The notes under the pieces are model-generated. The model saw nothing but the letters and a program-made list of their open reading frames with translations. It was not told the DNA's origin and did not search any database. From Gambelia wislizenii (lineage: Eukaryota > Chordata > Lepidosauria > Squamata > Crotaphytidae), in contig JAUMIR010000014.1 of assembly GCA_030847615.1 (NCBI GenBank), forward strand, positions 12,562,501 to 12,626,500: a stretch of 64,000 nt of DNA, in the 5' to 3' direction. Of this stretch, positions 62,110 through 64,000 are shown piece by piece (position 1 is the first letter of the stretch; each line of letters opens with the position of its first letter). The position numbers and the translations under genes are program-made.

Positions 62110-62690
62110 TGCTAAGTAGAATAGACAGTTTCAAAGTGGCTTACAGAAGTTAGAATAGATACAGCTAAAAAGTTTACATCATATGCAAAGTTTTTTTTAA
62201 TTAAAGTATCAATAAAATTAAAAGCAATTAAGAGCATAACCATTAGAAAGAACACCAAATGTGCAGCACATGAAAATCCCTTTCCCCCTGAGCAGTCAGC
62301 CCTCAAAGTCCCACCTGTCTATGGAAGGATAGCAAGAAGGATGCCAGTCTAATCTCTCTAAGTTGAGTTCCACAGCCTTGGAGCAGCCACTGAGAAGGCC
62401 CTCTCCCGTATTCCCACCGGAGGTACTTGTGCAAGCAGCAGGACAGTGAGACAGGCCTCCCCAGACGACCTAAAGACATGGCCAGGCTCAGCGGGGAGTA
62501 TACGGTCCTTCCGAGAACCAGGAACTGAGCTGGATAGGGCTTTGTAGGTTTTTAATGGATACTTTGAACTACACCCGGAACAGATGGGCAGACTTTTGCA
62601 ACAAGGGAGTTGTGTGTTCTCAGTAGCCAGTCCTGGTTAGCAATCTGGCTACAGCTCTTTGGAGTAGCTTATATGTTACAGTGCGAGTCA
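62110..62690 (-). mobile_element. L2-clade LINE tail, antisense
   Basis: AAAGTGGCTTACAGAAGTTAG and A/T-rich spacer, then GAGTTCCACAGCCTTGGAGC, CCACTGAGAAGGCCCTCTCC and GGGCTTTGTAGGTTTTTAATG. It extends further 5' than the 14813 copy. Confidence 0.75.
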
Positions 62691-64000
62691 GCCCCACTCT
62701 GCAAGAAGGGAAAACCATAGAACATGCATGTGTAGAAGGTGGGGAGGGGTTTCTCTAGCAAGGCCTCCTCCCATTCAGTATCCTTGCAAGGATCTTTGTA
62801 TGGCTTGCAGAGAGAGTTTTAAAAGCCACCAAGCTTGGAATGGTGGTGTATGGAGGAGAGGTGGGGGAGAGAACGCAGGCATCCCCTGATACAGCACCAA
62901 ACAGGCTGCCTTGGCTTGTTTTCCTTGTGTGAAATGACTTGCATGTCCCATTCTGCATGTTGAAGCAAAATTAGTCACACCCATGAGTGAAAGTGCCGGG
63001 GAGGGTGGGGGAGGGTATTAAAATGCTAAAATGACTAACAAGAGCAGATCGATAAAGCTGCCAGGGCGTTCTGGGAAATGAATGAACACATCAGAGCTTG
63101 CTGCTTCATCTACAGCAAGTGCGGGGGTGGGGGTGAATTTTGTAAAAGGAGGCACTGCCTCTCCTTTTCTCTAACACCCTCCCCAAAAGTCACATGGCTT
63201 AGGATCAATATCTGCCATTGAACAAGAATGTGTGTGTGTGTGTCTCAGTCAGATGTCAGGGTAATGTGGAAACACAGCATTCTGAATCAAACATGGTTAA
63301 GGCAGTCCAGAAGATGTGAGAACCAACATTTGGGTGATGAGATCAGACCAAGCACAGTGGAGCATTCCATGGACGGTGTTAATGGTGGGATCCAGGAGTT
63401 AGCCAGGGGGAGGAAACAAAGGCATTTGGTTGGTTTTCACAGACCCCTTGAACTATCTTCATTCTAACTAACAACTCTCAGCAGCTCTTAACAGGGGTTT
63501 ATAGAGCCTGTTCTCTTTCCTGTGGCCATGCCCAGCCTTCAAGGTTTCCTGTTCCTGAAGAGTCTACTTCCTCTGGGTCTTGAGGCATAGGCTCCCTTGT
63601 GAAGCATGCACTTTCCTTTTCCAGGACTGTCTTTCCTCTGAATTGGCAGGTGGGTCAGAGACTCCATCCATGGGGCTTTCCAGTGACCCCACTAGACCTG
63701 GTATAGCTTCTCCAGAGGTGCTGTTAATATCTAAGGTAGTAGTGGAGTCGGGGGGACTGCAAGGCATTCAGACTTGGTGACATCAGAGTCTTCTGCTGAG
63801 GTTGAGTCATTGTTGGCTCGGATCTGGGTCAGACATGACAGGTTGGTTAGGTGGGTGGCTGTGACATTGAGACACAGAAGGAAAGAGCAAGCGAGTGAGC
63901 ACTGCCTGACTTGCTTATAGCTGAGCTCCCTAGAAGGCCATGTCACGTTGCCCATGACACCATCATCCAGTAGTTTCACAGTAATTAAGACTTAAGACTT
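62691..64000. other. Unassigned stretch to window end
   Basis: A (GT)n run is at 63229-63244. No repeat family or exon was recognised. Frames up to 82 codons (63731-63979, minus) have no domain. Confidence 0.4.

Overview
The window looks like non-coding DNA from a squamate reptile, probably an iguanian-type lizard. I infer this from repeats alone. There are many CR1 LINE copies ending in ATTCTATG repeats, and tRNA-derived SINEs with a BovB-like tail ending in ACAACAACAA. There are also 5S rRNA-derived SINEs, BovB/RTE 3' ends, antisense L2-clade tails and several TIR/MITE families. I found no exon of a host gene, no cellular tRNA or rRNA gene, no CRISPR array and no prokaryotic feature. Nearly every long open frame is a shadow or a piece of a decayed LINE reverse transcriptase.

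Layout. 0-7 kb: a palindromic MITE, a SINE, a pogo-like MITE, and four copies of an odd TGCA-periodic repeat, one split by a CR1. 7-16 kb: SINEs, CR1 and L2 fragments, a 5S SINE broken by a CR1 and a CAGTG/CACTG element, and a three-layer nest of palindromic MITE, L2 tail and pogo-like MITE. 16.6-18.7 kb: a 2.1-kb antisense CR1 with broken ORF2. 19-25 kb: SINEs, a second pogo-like family, a CR1, a BovB end, and a minisatellite with a three-monomer higher-order period. 25.8-27.5 kb, 32.6 kb, 39.4 kb and 54.5 kb: copies of a TIR family that carries a promoter-like cassette. 31.2-31.8 kb: a separate CpG-rich TIR element with a similar cassette. 33.4-34.8 kb: a cluster of palindromic MITEs, one split by a LINE with a C-terminal finger. 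40.6-41.8 kb: a GC-rich TIR element built from serial hairpins. 45.8-47.5 kb: a 1.7-kb antisense CR1 holding the longest open frame, 377 codons. 48-53.5 kb: 5S SINEs and antisense L2 tails with nested insertions. 55.1-56.6 kb: an L2-clade RT with frameshifts. 57-64 kb: CR1, BovB, SINE, a possible solo LTR, and an L2 tail.

Nothing here forms an operon or pathway. The biology is one of transposon layering: LINEs (CR1, L2, BovB) supply reverse transcriptase, SINEs copy LINE tails, and non-autonomous TIR elements depend on transposases not present here. The nests give relative ages and some exact insertion sites. The points most worth a second look are the CCAAT / G-rich / GCCAT cassette at constant 54-57 bp spacing in two TIR families, the GGGGTTGTCTAG element with a readable empty site, the serial-hairpin element, the TGCA-periodic repeat and the higher-order minisatellite. 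Family names are from recognition by eye, and boundaries are good to roughly 5-20 bases unless a junction is given.
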